A stretch of 64,000 nt of DNA from Bacteroides ovatus (GTDB lineage: Bacteria; Bacteroidota; Bacteroidia; Bacteroidales; Bacteroidaceae): the NCBI RefSeq assembly GCF_001314995.1, contig NZ_CP012938.1, positions 6,200,001-6,264,000 on the forward strand, given 5' to 3'. Under the pieces are notes generated by a model. That model made no database searches. It was not told where the DNA came from and worked only from the letters and a program-made list of their open reading frames with translations. The translations under genes and the position numbers were made by a program. Positions 44,513 to 54,400 of this stretch are shown here, one piece after another; positions within the stretch are counted from its first letter, which is position 1, and every line of letters begins with the position of its first letter.

Positions 44513-45400
44513 TTACAAATCAGCATTTACATCATCACCTTTCACTTCTTCCCAGCCGTTGATTTCGGCTCCGTCCACTTCCATGCCTTCGGGAGTCTCA
44601 ACCAGCGTTCCGCCGAGGGTCAGCGATTTGCCCTTTCTGGTGTTGAACTCCTTGAGAGCTTCTGTGAGGTCGCTTTTCAACGTGGTGGGGCTCGGGTTGC
44701 CGTCCGCATAGCGGATTTCAGCCGTCAGCAGTTGTTCCGTACCGGTCACACCCAGCAACCGCACCGTGGCTTTCCACTTGCCGGCATCGTCACCTTCGGT
44801 TATCTTGGTGAAGGGCAGCACGACGTTTGAAGCGGCTCCGTAGGTATCGGTAGCGAAATCGAGTGTTCTGGCTGCACCCGTCAGATGGGCAACAATCTCC
44901 GTGATGCGTCCGGCGGCATCACCCGTCGGTTTGACGACAAGCGTCAGTTCGCGTACCTGCTGCTTCATTGCGGCGGTCAGCGGATAATCCTTGTCTTTCT
45001 CGATGCTCACCTGTTTCGTATAGGTGAAGAACCATCCCGGGGCATTGTTCACAAAGGCATCCGTGCCTGTCCGGTTTCCCGTGGCTGCGGCAATGGTGGC
45101 GGTGGTACCATTTACCGTGATTCCTTCAGCTGGGTTCCACACCGCAAGGGCGTAGCAGCCTGGAGCAAACAGATGGTCGGGAGCATGGGTGGTGGAAGTC
45201 TCCGTACCCGTATAGTCGCCCATGGTGACCGTCCATGTGGCAGGTATGTTGATACCCTCACCGCAGGCCGACCAGTCGGCTGTCACCGCAATTTTCCCAT
45301 AGTCGGGATGCGGCGTGTCATAAAGCGCGTCCTTCACGCAGGAAGAGAGCAGCACGGCGGCTGCCATTCCTACCATATTTATATATTGTCTTGCTTTCAT
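44513..45400 (-). CDS. FimB/Mfa2-family anchor or DUF5119-like subunit
   Basis: This 295-residue lipoprotein has a lipobox at AVLLSSC (Cys near residue 21), followed by the KDALYDTPHPDYGKI sequence and a beta-rich fold. It matches the FimB/Mfa2 (FimB-like, DUF5119-type) group, which anchors the fimbria to the outer membrane and limits its length. It is positioned between the DUF3575 protein and the fimbrillins, as in related operons. The stop is 20 bases before the next gene. Confidence 0.83.
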   Translation of the reverse strand: MKARQYINMVGMAAAVLLSSCVKDALYDTPHPDYGKIAVTADWSACGEGINIPATWTVTMGDYTGTETSTTHAPDHLFAPGCYALAVWNPAEGITVNGTTATIAAATGNRTGTDAFVNNAPGWFFTYTKQVSIEKDKDYPLTAAMKQQVRELTLVVKPTGDAAGRITEIVAHLTGAARTLDFATDTYGAASNVVLPFTKITEGDDAGKWKATVRLLGVTGTEQLLTAEIRYADGNPSPTTLKSDLTEALKEFNTRKGKSLTLGGTLVETPEGMEVDGAEINGWEEVKGDDVNADL

Positions 45401-45416
45401 ACTCTATTCCTCCGTA

Positions 45417-46517
45417 TTAGAATAACTTCCATACCAATGTCACACCGGCGTTGATGGGGCCACACCAATTTTTTGTCTCGTTGCCACAGCGCACGCGCAC
45501 ACCATCGATGACTTCATATTTTTCGAAATCGGCATTCAGGTAGCCCAAGCCGAGGTTGAAATCAAGAGTCAGTGCCTTGTTCAGCCGTAGCTGATAGCCG
45601 GTGGTGATGCCGCCACCCATCAGGTCGCCTTGCTTGCCTGTTTCGGAGATCTTGTAGTTGAACTGTCCGGCCTTGAACATCGCACCCAAATACCAGGCTT
45701 TCTTCTCACCCATGTAATAACGTATTTCCGGAGCCACTTCCCAAAGTGCATAGCGGCGGTCCTTGTCGCTCCACGTCCAAGAAGTCCATGAGCCGTTTAC
45801 GGCAATGCCACATGACGGACAGATGCGCCATTCAAGTCCTAAATCGGGTGTCAGGGTAGCCCAGCGCAACAGGTTGGCACGCAGGGAGAGATGATAATCA
45901 TTTGTGATTTTGGTTCCCGACGGCGTGTCGGCAAGTGTGTTTTGTTGAGCGGTTTTCTCGGCTTCTGCCTTTTCAGCGGCAAGTCGGGCTTCTTCCGCCT
46001 TGCGCTGCTCTTCGGCAAGCCGTTCCTGCTCGGCACGCTTCTCGGTTGCCAGTCGTTCGGCTTCCGCCTTGCGTCGTGCTTCCGCTTCCGCATCCATCGC
46101 GGCTGTTTCCTTTGCGGGAACCGTTAGGCGTACGATTACAAAATCACCCCCTGTCGCATGATTGTGGGTAATGAAGTTTTCTTCCTTGATTTTCGCGCGT
46201 GTAATCAGTTCTGATTTTACTCGATTGGCACGGATCTTCGCCGTTGCAAGGTTCTCGGCTTCACCACCCAGCGAATTGCAGTAGCCGTCAACCAGTAGCG
46301 GCAACTTGCCGTCAAAAATTGTTGCTTTACTGTTTTCGATACATTCCAACAGGCGGGCAAGTTCAGTGTCATTGCCATTCCAAGGAACGTAGAACATGTC
46401 CTTCTGCGGAACGAAGCGGAAGGTGTAGGTCGTGTCTGTTTTCTGCTGCGCAATGACTGGAAAAGTTACCGTCATCAGCCACAGAAACAAGGTAAGAAAA
46501 GTGATTTTTCTGCTCAT
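45417..46517 (-). CDS. DUF3575 outer-membrane protein with OmpA-like N-terminal region
   Basis: This 366-residue protein has a cleavable signal peptide (ends near TFPVIAQ), an OmpA-like region (residues about 20-130) including the peptidoglycan-binding-style NLATAKIRANRVKSELI, a charged Ala/Glu/Lys-rich coiled-coil linker (about 135-195) and a C-terminal DUF3575 beta-barrel ending in the aromatic VTLVWKLF. The likely role is an outer-membrane platform for the fimbria. An ATG at 46529 is possible, but 46517 (MSRKITFL) gives a normal signal peptide and a 25-base leader after the promoter at 46549. It is the first gene of the fimbrial operon. Confidence 0.88.
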   Translation of the reverse strand: MSRKITFLTLFLWLMTVTFPVIAQQKTDTTYTFRFVPQKDMFYVPWNGNDTELARLLECIENSKATIFDGKLPLLVDGYCNSLGGEAENLATAKIRANRVKSELITRAKIKEENFITHNHATGGDFVIVRLTVPAKETAAMDAEAEARRKAEAERLATEKRAEQERLAEEQRKAEEARLAAEKAEAEKTAQQNTLADTPSGTKITNDYHLSLRANLLRWATLTPDLGLEWRICPSCGIAVNGSWTSWTWSDKDRRYALWEVAPEIRYYMGEKKAWYLGAMFKAGQFNYKISETGKQGDLMGGGITTGYQLRLNKALTLDFNLGLGYLNADFEKYEVIDGVRVRCGNETKNWCGPINAGVTLVWKLF

Positions 46518-46548
46518 ATAAACTTGCATTTATTATCTTTGTCCTCTC

Positions 46549-46556
46549 CAAAGATA
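46549..46556 (-). promoter_or_regulatory. Bacteroides -7 element of the fimbrial operon
   Basis: Minus-strand TATCTTTG fits TAnnTTTG. A facing copy on the plus strand (46534-46541) makes a 27-bp hairpin-like palindrome (from 46531 to 46557). Confidence 0.6.
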
Positions 46557-46617
46557 ATAAATGTCATTCTATGCCCAAAAGATTAGAAAAACTTTTGCTG
46601 TAAAATTTTATAAACAA

Positions 46618-46699
46618 TGTCGTTTGAGCATCTTTTTGTCGAATTAGCACTTTTTTGAATTGTCGAATTAGCACTTTTTTGTCGTTTGAGCACTTTTTG
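46618..46699. promoter_or_regulatory. Four spaced repeats, likely operator of the fimbrial operon
   Basis: TGTCG followed by TTTGAGCA or AATTAGCA and a T-run occurs at 46618, 46637, 46661 and 46680, with steps of 19, 24 and 19 bases. The order of types (TTTGAGC, AATTAGC, AATTAGC, TTTGAGC) is symmetrical. They stand 60-140 bases upstream of the -7 element and directly after the AraC regulator gene. Confidence 0.6.
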
Positions 46700-46744
46700 G
46701 AAATGGGTTTCTGTGACCTTTTCCGATGTTTTTTACTACACAAA

Positions 46745-47875
46745 TTATTCCCGATTTGATTTTTTCCATTTGGCAGGCGTACATCCTTCTTTCTCGGAAA
46801 ATAATTTGATAAAGTTACTTTGGGAAAGAAAACCAGAAGACTCAGCCAGCTTCTGTATATTGATTTCCGGATGCTCCTTCAGTATGTTTTTCGCATACTC
46901 CAACCGGAGACTGGTTATCCATTCGCGGAATGTCATTTTATACGTAGTCTTGATATAAGCTGAAAGATAGGTACGGTTCGTATAAAGTATTTCGGACAGT
47001 TCTTTTATGGTAAGTCCCTGCTGGACATAGCCGTCTGTCTTTATCCAGTTGTCAACCCTCTCTATAAATTCTGTATAGGACTTAGGAACTTCTTTCTCAG
47101 AAACTATTTCATGTTCAGTTTCCGAATTTGTCAGAAGTTCTTCTTCAGATTGTATATCCTGCTCAAACGCATTTTCTACCTGTTCATAGAACAGCAGGTA
47201 GTTCTGATAGCTGTAGAAAAGATAGCTGTAGAACGGTATTGACGACAAAATCCAGATAAAAACATATTCGTCTGGCAGAAATGTCAGCAATCCGCATCCG
47301 ACACCGAAGATAAGTGCCCAATAAGTGAATATGGAAAGCCATTCGATATATGCGCCTATATCATCCGCCTGAGTTTCATTGAAAATCCGAATGGCTCTAC
47401 GATATGCAATTATGACTCTGCGAGCTAAAACGACTCCAAAAACGACTAACCAGGCAGCTAAAGCAAATAAAGAGAACTTTTGCATGATTCCGCTTGGCAA
47501 CAGGAACAACACAACTCCGGAAAGAGTTGAAAATATAATCCATAAAATGATATGTGTCCACACACGCCGTTTGGTAATGTAAAAACGATCAAGCAACATT
47601 ATCAATGCCGAACTGAACAGAGAATAGCACAGAAAGTATGTGGACATGTTCATCAATATGGCAGAATCCGCATTTTTGAATCGGATACCAAAGAAGAAAT
47701 GTACCGAATAGTTTGCTGAAAGCAGCAACATAGCTATACCCATAATCTGTCGGGAGCGGAGATAATTCTTGAAAATTTTCTTTTCAGGAGTCTTTGCAAA
47801 CAAAAAATAAAAGCCGAAGAATAACATTAACGGCAGTGCGGTACAAAGTGAAAAACTGTATATAGATGGTTCCAT
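46745..47875 (-). CDS. Membrane-bound AraC-family regulator
   Basis: This 376-residue protein has about seven predicted membrane helices in residues 1-225 and a C-terminal AraC-type double HTH (about residues 275-376, with LTIKELSEILYTNRTYLSAY and the second helix pair ending SQSNFIKLF). Such seven-TM/AraC proteins control fimbrial and polysaccharide genes in Bacteroidetes. It lies immediately upstream of the fimbrial operon, on the same strand, and the four repeats after its stop are the likely binding sites. I start it at 47875; an earlier ATG (47914) is less likely because relatives begin at a membrane helix. Confidence 0.9.
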   Translation of the reverse strand: MEPSIYSFSLCTALPLMLFFGFYFLFAKTPEKKIFKNYLRSRQIMGIAMLLLSANYSVHFFFGIRFKNADSAILMNMSTYFLCYSLFSSALIMLLDRFYITKRRVWTHIILWIIFSTLSGVVLFLLPSGIMQKFSLFALAAWLVVFGVVLARRVIIAYRRAIRIFNETQADDIGAYIEWLSIFTYWALIFGVGCGLLTFLPDEYVFIWILSSIPFYSYLFYSYQNYLLFYEQVENAFEQDIQSEEELLTNSETEHEIVSEKEVPKSYTEFIERVDNWIKTDGYVQQGLTIKELSEILYTNRTYLSAYIKTTYKMTFREWITSLRLEYAKNILKEHPEINIQKLAESSGFLSQSNFIKLFSEKEGCTPAKWKKSNRE

Positions 47876-48086
47876 TGTTATGCTTATTTGATTTTGATAC
47901 AAATTTTGATACAATTTCCGAATTATAAGCCAGTTGGGATAAAAAACAGAAAAGAATATCTCAGAGTGTTCGCTGCTTGATTAAAAAAATCAAGACCGAA
48001 TCACCTAAGATCTTGCATCAAATTGCTCTAAGTCACACGTTTCTTATTGAAATCAAATAATGAGAATGAAGTATTTATTTTTTTCA

Positions 48087-48314
48087 TTACAATTCTTTAT
48101 AAGGATTATGTTCAGGAACCCTAATGAGTTCTTTTATGTCAACTTCCAGACATTGAGATATCTGTATTAATGCTTCTAAAGGAGGTTGACAAGCATTAGT
48201 ACACCATTTGGAAATGGTTGCTTGGTCTCTGCCAAGTTTCTCTGCAAGCCATTTGTTCGTTTTCCCCTTTTCTGCAAGCATAACTTTTATACGATTAAGA
48301 TTTTTCTCAGCCAT
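48087..48314 (-). CDS. XRE-type HTH regulator
   Basis: This 75-residue protein is a single Cro/CI-type HTH domain (LAEKLGRDQATISKWCTNA, then QPPLEALIQISQCLEV). It starts at 48314 after a -7 element at 48342-48349. A small regulator of this type commonly accompanies mobile elements or restriction systems; nothing nearby identifies its target. It is the last of the minus-strand genes before a 580-base mostly empty stretch. Confidence 0.88.
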   Translation of the reverse strand: MAEKNLNRIKVMLAEKGKTNKWLAEKLGRDQATISKWCTNACQPPLEALIQISQCLEVDIKELIRVPEHNPYKEL

Positions 48315-48341
48315 TGCGTATATTATTATTGTTTTCGGTTG

Positions 48342-48349
48342 CAAATATA
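48342..48349 (-). promoter_or_regulatory. Bacteroides -7 element of the XRE gene
   Basis: Minus-strand TATATTTG fits TAnnTTTG, about 28 bases upstream of the ATG. Confidence 0.55.
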
Positions 48350-48695
48350 CTCATTCTTCTCCAAATATCGTTTGTTAAATCCGAAAATCATTATAAAAAG
48401 CAGAAAATAATTTGTATAATTAGAAATTTTGCTGATTTTTGCATGATGTACAGTGACTCTTCCCCTCTTTATCTTGCATATCTCTATATTCTGTTAAAAT
48501 GAAAACAGAATATGCCTACTTATAACTTTCTTCTTTTGGAGTTGAGTTATGAATACCAAAATCGGAAAATTATCGTTGTTTTCTGTGTTAATTTTTGTTT
48601 TCTCATGCTTTCATTTTGGGGTTTCTTGATTTTATTGTTCCTAATTTGTTTCTTTCGTCATTTTATTATCCCAATCAGCGTTGATTATCAGTACG
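48350..48695. other. Gene-poor AT-rich stretch
   Basis: I see no supported gene. A short inverted repeat (ATTCTGTT at 48488-48495 with AACAGAAT at 48504-48511) may be a hairpin. A plus-strand open frame at 48512-48742 is very hydrophobic and lacks a start signal. Confidence 0.4.
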
Positions 48696-48875
48696 TTACG
48701 AGCAACCAGCAAGATTTAAAGAAAAATATCCTGATGCTCTGAGAAAACCGACAACTGCATCAAGATTACAAATATGAGGATTATGGTGTAGTATGCCCTC
48801 AAATTCTTTTATGAGGGTATTGTTGTCTCTATTTGTGAAAAAGTTAGAATGAGTATATTTTTTAACATTATCCAT
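48696..48875 (-). CDS. Small possible gene of unknown function
   Basis: A 59-codon frame starts at the ATG at 48873-48875 and encodes a soluble, helix-prone peptide (opening MDNVKKYTHSNFF). The codon pattern looks protein-like, but it may equally be a remnant of a larger gene. It lies 20 bases from the stop of the next minus-strand gene. Confidence 0.35.
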   Translation of the reverse strand: MDNVKKYTHSNFFTNRDNNTLIKEFEGILHHNPHICNLDAVVGFLRASGYFSLNLAGCS

Positions 48876-48895
48876 GTTCTTGATAATTTAGATAT

Positions 48896-49606
48896 TTATT
48901 TCTGAGTGTTTTCTTTTTCCCTTCTTTCTTTTACCTTTTCCAATCCCGGCATCTTTTTAGCCAATGCACTTTCTCCTGCTGGAAAATAGAGAGGAAAAAC
49001 TTTATATAAGAAACCCACAACTTCACTACGACTTTTATCCATATTGTAAAAAGCAGAGCAGACAAAGTACATTAGTTCTTGCTGACTACATGTTTCTTTG
49101 GGCTGTATGCTTATTGAGGGAGCAACTATCAAGTCATGTTCAGCAAATGATAGAGCACTGGCAAGAATAGCTTCCTGTTCTTTTTCGGTAAACATCTTTA
49201 TTTTCCCAGCTAACCATTCAAGCTCTCTTTGCTGAAGTGCTTGTTGTTTTTCGTTTTGATGCTCCAATAGGATTGCTACATTTTCTTGTTGCTTTTCTGT
49301 CAAGGCGTTTTCTAATGCTTGGTTCTTTCGTTTAAGAACATTGAACTTCAGTAAAGCGGCAATATACATACAGAAATATCCTACTGCAATATCGAATATT
49401 AGGACAAGCAGATAATTGTTACTTGAGTTTTGTATGCCACCAGCCATATATTCACTAATAGGGATAACAGCTAATAACATGATGATGGCTATTGCATAAA
49501 GTACTTTGTATCGCGTTTTATGGTTTACCTGTGGCAAAGAGGCAAACAAAAAGGCGATAATCAAAACGGCAATTATTACACTGAATGGTATGAAAGATGT
49601 CTCCAT
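48896..49606 (-). CDS. Membrane protein with coiled coil
   Basis: This 236-residue protein has about three membrane helices in residues 5-100 and then a coiled-coil-rich cytoplasmic domain. It shows no recognisable domain name. It is adjacent to the AlbA_2/ATP-binding gene upstream (4 bases between the stop and the chosen ATG at 49606), so the two are probably co-transcribed. A longer frame to 49672 would overlap that gene by 62 bases. The combination suggests a membrane-anchored partner of that protein. Confidence 0.7.
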   Translation of the reverse strand: METSFIPFSVIIAVLIIAFLFASLPQVNHKTRYKVLYAIAIIMLLAVIPISEYMAGGIQNSSNNYLLVLIFDIAVGYFCMYIAALLKFNVLKRKNQALENALTEKQQENVAILLEHQNEKQQALQQRELEWLAGKIKMFTEKEQEAILASALSFAEHDLIVAPSISIQPKETCSQQELMYFVCSAFYNMDKSRSEVVGFLYKVFPLYFPAGESALAKKMPGLEKVKERREKENTQK

Positions 49607-49610
49607 AGTT

Positions 49611-51155
49611 TTATTGCTCAGTTTGAGGGTTAACAATAATGCGCCAATAGCCACCATGATCTGCTCCTTCACGAGACAAAATTCCCATAGAACGAAGCTT
49701 TGAAATATGTTTTTCTACGGCTCGGGAGCTTATTCCTATTTTATAGGCCATTGCTTCTGCAGACATTGATGGGTCGGAAATGACGAAATCAATAATCTTT
49801 TGTGTGGTTTTCCCAATGCTTTTAGATTTGTTTTTCGAATCTCCGAACTTTTTCTCCGAACCTTTTGGGATTATCTCCGAACCTTTCTCCGAACTTTCTT
49901 GCGTATCACCAAAGGTTTCCACCGAACTTTCTTCGTTTTCAGGGTACTTTTCGAGGGTACTGTTTACCCTGTTAGCCACTTCCTCAACAGGTATTCTTCC
50001 ATTGTCACCCCAGTTCAGATTATAGAATGTGGTGTAGAAAGAAGTCGCTTCCGTTTGATATTGTGGTTCTTTGCCTTGTAGGAAATTGGGTAGCTTCTCT
50101 GTAAGCTCTCGCATTTTGCGTAAGCCGGAACCACGTTTCTCCATATAGTCCAATTGTGTGAACATATCTGCAATGACAGGGTTGCGGCGCATGGACGGCA
50201 CTTTGTATATGTCACGGTCTTGAATCTGTGTGCCGTCAAGCATGGCACCAGGTGATACTAGTTCTACTCGGTCATCGTAAATGTCAATATGTACTTCACC
50301 GCCCATCATGGTGTAATCTCGATGGATAAGGTGGTTTACCAATCCTTCGAAGATGGCGCGGTCGGAATAGTCGGGGAGGTTAAGGCGATAGTTTGGCATC
50401 TTCACCCAGCCACTCATGGTATAGTTTTTGATGAAATCCATACCATATTTTAAGAGCAGCACAAGGTTAGCCCGATGTTCCACGGAACTGATGGCATCAT
50501 CCTTATATAGTCCAGTCCAACGGGTGCAGAAAATACGCGATTGAAATACTGTGCAATTGTCCACAAACAGCAATCCTGCATTGGTCAGTTTGCCGTCAGG
50601 AGTTACCAGTCCGAATGATTCCAAATACTTGTCATTCCATTCCTGATGGGTTTGTTCACGGAAAGTATTGGCAAGGATGATGAAAGAATGTTTGCTGGCA
50701 TCCACTTCGGTAGGCAGTGAATCCCAAGTCATGTGCGTGCCTTTTAATACCAACGAAAGTAATTGTTGGGAGTTGCATTCTACACTTTCATTGCCAACTC
50801 GTACATATGCGGTACGTGTCCCATCCTGATAGTAATAATAAGGTGTAAGCGTTCCTGTCTTTACTTTCACTTCAAGCAGGGTATGCTCTTCGTGTTCTAT
50901 CGGAATAAGTTGAACTTCCGGAACAGGGTCAAGTCTTGCCTTTATCATTTCACTGATAAAATCAGCATCGGCTTGTGGATTCTCCAACCCTACAATTACG
51001 CCGTCATCATTCACTCCATAGAACAAACTGCCACCATCCGTATTAGCGAAAGCCGACACGGATTTAAGCCACGACTTCACTTTCTTACGCTCCAACATTT
51101 CCTTGAAATCGTAAGCCGAGCATTCTGTTATCAATGTATTGTTATGTATCTGCAT
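49611..51155 (-). CDS. AlbA_2 (Schlafen-like) ATP-binding regulator
   Basis: This 514-residue protein begins with an AlbA_2/Schlafen-type domain (residues about 8-130, with SVSAFANTDGGSLFYGVND), then a GHKL-type ATPase-like C-terminal domain (HATPase_c_4, with EKRGSGLRKMREL) and a winged helix near the end (SAEAMAYKIGISSRAVEKHI). The linker between them contains repeated GSEK/FGDS units encoded by TCCGAA-containing repeats, which may vary in number. Proteins of this type act as regulators or as part of phage-defence islands. The start at 51155 follows the -7 element at 51200-51207. An earlier ATG (51200) would overlap the promoter. Confidence 0.82.
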   Translation of the reverse strand: MQIHNNTLITECSAYDFKEMLERKKVKSWLKSVSAFANTDGGSLFYGVNDDGVIVGLENPQADADFISEMIKARLDPVPEVQLIPIEHEEHTLLEVKVKTGTLTPYYYYQDGTRTAYVRVGNESVECNSQQLLSLVLKGTHMTWDSLPTEVDASKHSFIILANTFREQTHQEWNDKYLESFGLVTPDGKLTNAGLLFVDNCTVFQSRIFCTRWTGLYKDDAISSVEHRANLVLLLKYGMDFIKNYTMSGWVKMPNYRLNLPDYSDRAIFEGLVNHLIHRDYTMMGGEVHIDIYDDRVELVSPGAMLDGTQIQDRDIYKVPSMRRNPVIADMFTQLDYMEKRGSGLRKMRELTEKLPNFLQGKEPQYQTEATSFYTTFYNLNWGDNGRIPVEEVANRVNSTLEKYPENEESSVETFGDTQESSEKGSEIIPKGSEKKFGDSKNKSKSIGKTTQKIIDFVISDPSMSAEAMAYKIGISSRAVEKHISKLRSMGILSREGADHGGYWRIIVNPQTEQ

Positions 51156-51199
51156 AGTTTCTTTATTGTTGTTCGGGTATAATATCCCAATATCATACA

Positions 51200-51207
51200 C
51201 AAAGGTA
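51200..51207 (-). promoter_or_regulatory. Bacteroides -7 element of the AlbA_2 gene
   Basis: Minus-strand TACCTTTG fits TAnnTTTG, 45 bases from the ATG at 51155. Confidence 0.55.
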
Positions 51208-51220
51208 AGGATAAAACCGG

Positions 51221-51267
51221 ATATTTTGTTAAAATCAGCCCATTGATTTGACTATTATGTGTTTGTA
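51221..51267 (+). repeat. 47-bp imperfect direct repeat, left copy
   Basis: This matches 59372-59418 at 42 of 47 positions in the same orientation, 8151 bases away. The two copies bracket the S1-ATPase/helicase-PIN operon. Confidence 0.75.
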
Positions 51268-51291
51268 TTCTATTTAAAATGATAAAATACC

Positions 51292-51299
51292 TATTTTTG
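51292..51299 (+). promoter_or_regulatory. Bacteroides -7 element of the S1-ATPase/helicase-PIN operon
   Basis: TATTTTTG fits TAnnTTTG. Transcription would begin near 51306, leaving a long leader of about 157 bases that might carry a regulatory structure. Confidence 0.5.
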
Positions 51300-51462
51300 T
51301 AATTAAGAAATTCTCTTTGCATGAAACTATAATGTTACATGTGTTAGATTCTAATATGTGAATGATAGATAATGTCTTATATCTGATTTAATTTTTAATT
51401 GAAATATTTGAGATCAGAGTGACTAACAAAATTGTAAAGTTATACTAAAAGATAAATTGCTT

Positions 51463-54400
51463 ATGACAACATATAATAATCCATCAGTTGGTGATATTAT
51501 TCGCGTAAAAATTACCAGTATAAAACCAGATCTCGGAGCATTTGCAAAAATGCCCAATGGAGTTGACGGTTTGATAAGACTTCATGATATATCTTGGTCT
51601 AATCAGTCTGTGACTCTTTCTTCATTATCGGAAGGTGATGTTCTTGATGTAAAAGTTATCAAAGAATTACCAGATGGAAAGTTGAATCTAAGCCGAAAAA
51701 ATCTTCTACCCAATCCAAGAACAGTTGAAAAAGGTACCATATACAAGGTTATTATAAAATCTGTTGAGAGTTTCGGTCTTATTGTAAACTTAGGAGACAG
51801 CACGGCACTTGTTCATGTAAGTGAACTCCCAACAATAGAATACAAAGAAGGTGAAGAAATTACTTGTGTTGTAATTGACAACAATTACGACCCAGAGAAG
51901 CATCGAAACAAAATTTCGATGAGTGTGTTGGCTTTACATGATTATTTTGCAAAAGTACATAGTGAGAATGAACGGGTAAAATGTTTATTTAAGGGTATCA
52001 TTAAAAATGAAAATTCCACATCTGCTCTTATTGAAGCAGATGGATTGATAAAGGTAATTGTACCTTTAAAACGTTTTGTTGAACCTTATAAAACCAGACT
52101 ATTGAACAATGAAATAGAGACTGATGAAGAACTTGAATTTGTTTTCATTAAATATAATGAAAAGTTAAAAGATGTTGTCTTGGATATGCGTCCAATCGAG
52201 GCCGAGGAAAAGAAAGCTAGAGTTGATTGGTTACGTTCTCAACTAAATAAGGGCGATATCATTGATGCTATTGTTAAGAATATAAACAATAAATTTGCTA
52301 CTATAGACATTGGTAATACCGGAATCTTAGGCAGTATATATAGGGATGAACTGTCACCAAATAAAGTTATTCGTGCTAGTGATGAAGTTTTTCCAGGAGA
52401 ACATGTCCGTGTTGCATATATGGGAGAAGACAACGGCCAGCTGATTTTTAGTAGAAAGTTTTTTGTTGAAGATAAATACGAAGAGAGCCTTTACGAACTT
52501 AGTCTTACAGATTTACTGGCTACTATGGGATTAACAACCAATCGTTTTATTGGCAAAGTTATAGAGATTAATTCCAAGTATTTTTTCACAAATTTAATGT
52601 CTACAGGAGATGTTAAAGAAGAAAACAATGGCAAATTACTAGTAGATCCAATTAATGGGAAGTGTCTCATTGCCATCGTTGATAACCGATTGCGTAATTT
52701 TTTTGTTTCTGGTAATTATTATGAGATAGAGATTGACATGCCACGCAAAGAATACCGCATGGAACAAGGTTCTCCTTATATGTTTTGTGTATCATCAAAT
52801 AAAATTAAAGAAGCAGAAAATCCATATAAAGAGTCTGTTTCCCTTTCTTTTAAGCAACATACAAGTCCAAACACTAATACAAGTGTAGCTAACTTGCTTG
52901 AAGAAGTAGGTCAGAACCTCTATACTAGTAAAAAGAGAATGTTTTTTGAACTTCTTCAAAATGCCGATGATGCTGCCCCAGAGAATGGCGTTAAAGTAAA
53001 GTTACAACTTAGCGATAATTATTTTGTTGTAACACACGATGGATTTGCATTTAATAAACATGACTTTGAATCAATTACATCTGCTGCAAAAAGCACAAAG
53101 AGTGCAAGCAGTAAGAAAACAGGCTATAAAGGTATTGGGTTCAAGTCAGTATTCACAAATTCTGAGTCTGTATTAATTAAAAGTGCTGGCTACAATTTTT
53201 CTTTCGATAAAAATTTACCAATCTATAATGATTTCAAAGCCTTTTACTACCATGTTAACGATATTGAGAATGATGTGGAAAAACAGAAAGAATTTCTTCA
53301 CAAATATCTAAAATTCTTTAGGGAATTCAAAGGTGTAAAGGATATTCCTTGGCAGTTATTACCGATATGGTATGAATCATTAAAAATTGATCCATATGAT
53401 TCCATTTTCAATCAAAAAGAAAATGTTGCTATTGCATTAAAAATGGATGAAGAAACACTTTCTGAATATCATGAGGCGATTAAAGAAGTGTTTTCTGAAC
53501 CACGATTTATGTTATTTCTCAGAAACACTAATCGAGTGCAATTGATAGATAAGGATAAATGTCTTACTATTCAAAAGAAAATAGATAGAAAGAATAACAT
53601 AGTTTCGCTTGTAAACTCTTTCAATGAAGATCGTTTATTTGAAGATTTTTGTATTTATTCGTCAGATAATCTTTTAGTGAATGACGATGAATTCAAAAAG
53701 GCAGGCATTCAAATCAGAAGAAAAGAAAGAACTAATAATAGGGGTGAAAAAGAAAACTACTTTATTAAACTTGATCAAGATGGTAATGAATTAACAGAAG
53801 TTGCAGGTATTCCAGACCGTATTGCATCGGCTAAAGAAACAACTATCTCATTTGCTATCAAGCTTGACGAAGATGGACTTGTTACGCCAATCGGTGAAGA
53901 TGATCTCTCATTATATGCTTATCTTCCTATGAATGAGCACAGATTCAAATTCCCATTTTATTTGAATGCTGATTTTATTCCCAAGTCTGATAGAGAAGGA
54001 ATTCAAAGCGACAATCCATGGAATTTCTTCTTGTTCTATATGATTGGAAAGCAAATTGTAAGTATGGTTTCAAGCTATGCTTCTGAACTCAATGTAAATT
54101 ATCTTAATTTACTTCCAACAAAAGAACTCACCTATTTTAGTCAGGATACAGCAACACTAGTCGATTCGTTTAATCGTGGATATAAGGATGCTTTAACAAA
54201 TAAAGCATTTATACTTAATGATAATAATGATATCGTAGGGCCAGATAATATTATATTTGATGCTTCTGGACTATCTTCTGCAATTGGTGCATCTGATTTC
54301 TATAAGCTAATAGGTACAACCAAACATTTACCTCATGAATCTATTGATTCAAGTTCATTGTCAAAAGAAATATTTGGAATAGAAAAGATTACTACAGAAA

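Noticed and set aside
48512..48742. 76-codon hydrophobic frame
   Set aside because: Low-complexity Phe/Leu composition, typical of AT-rich non-coding DNA.
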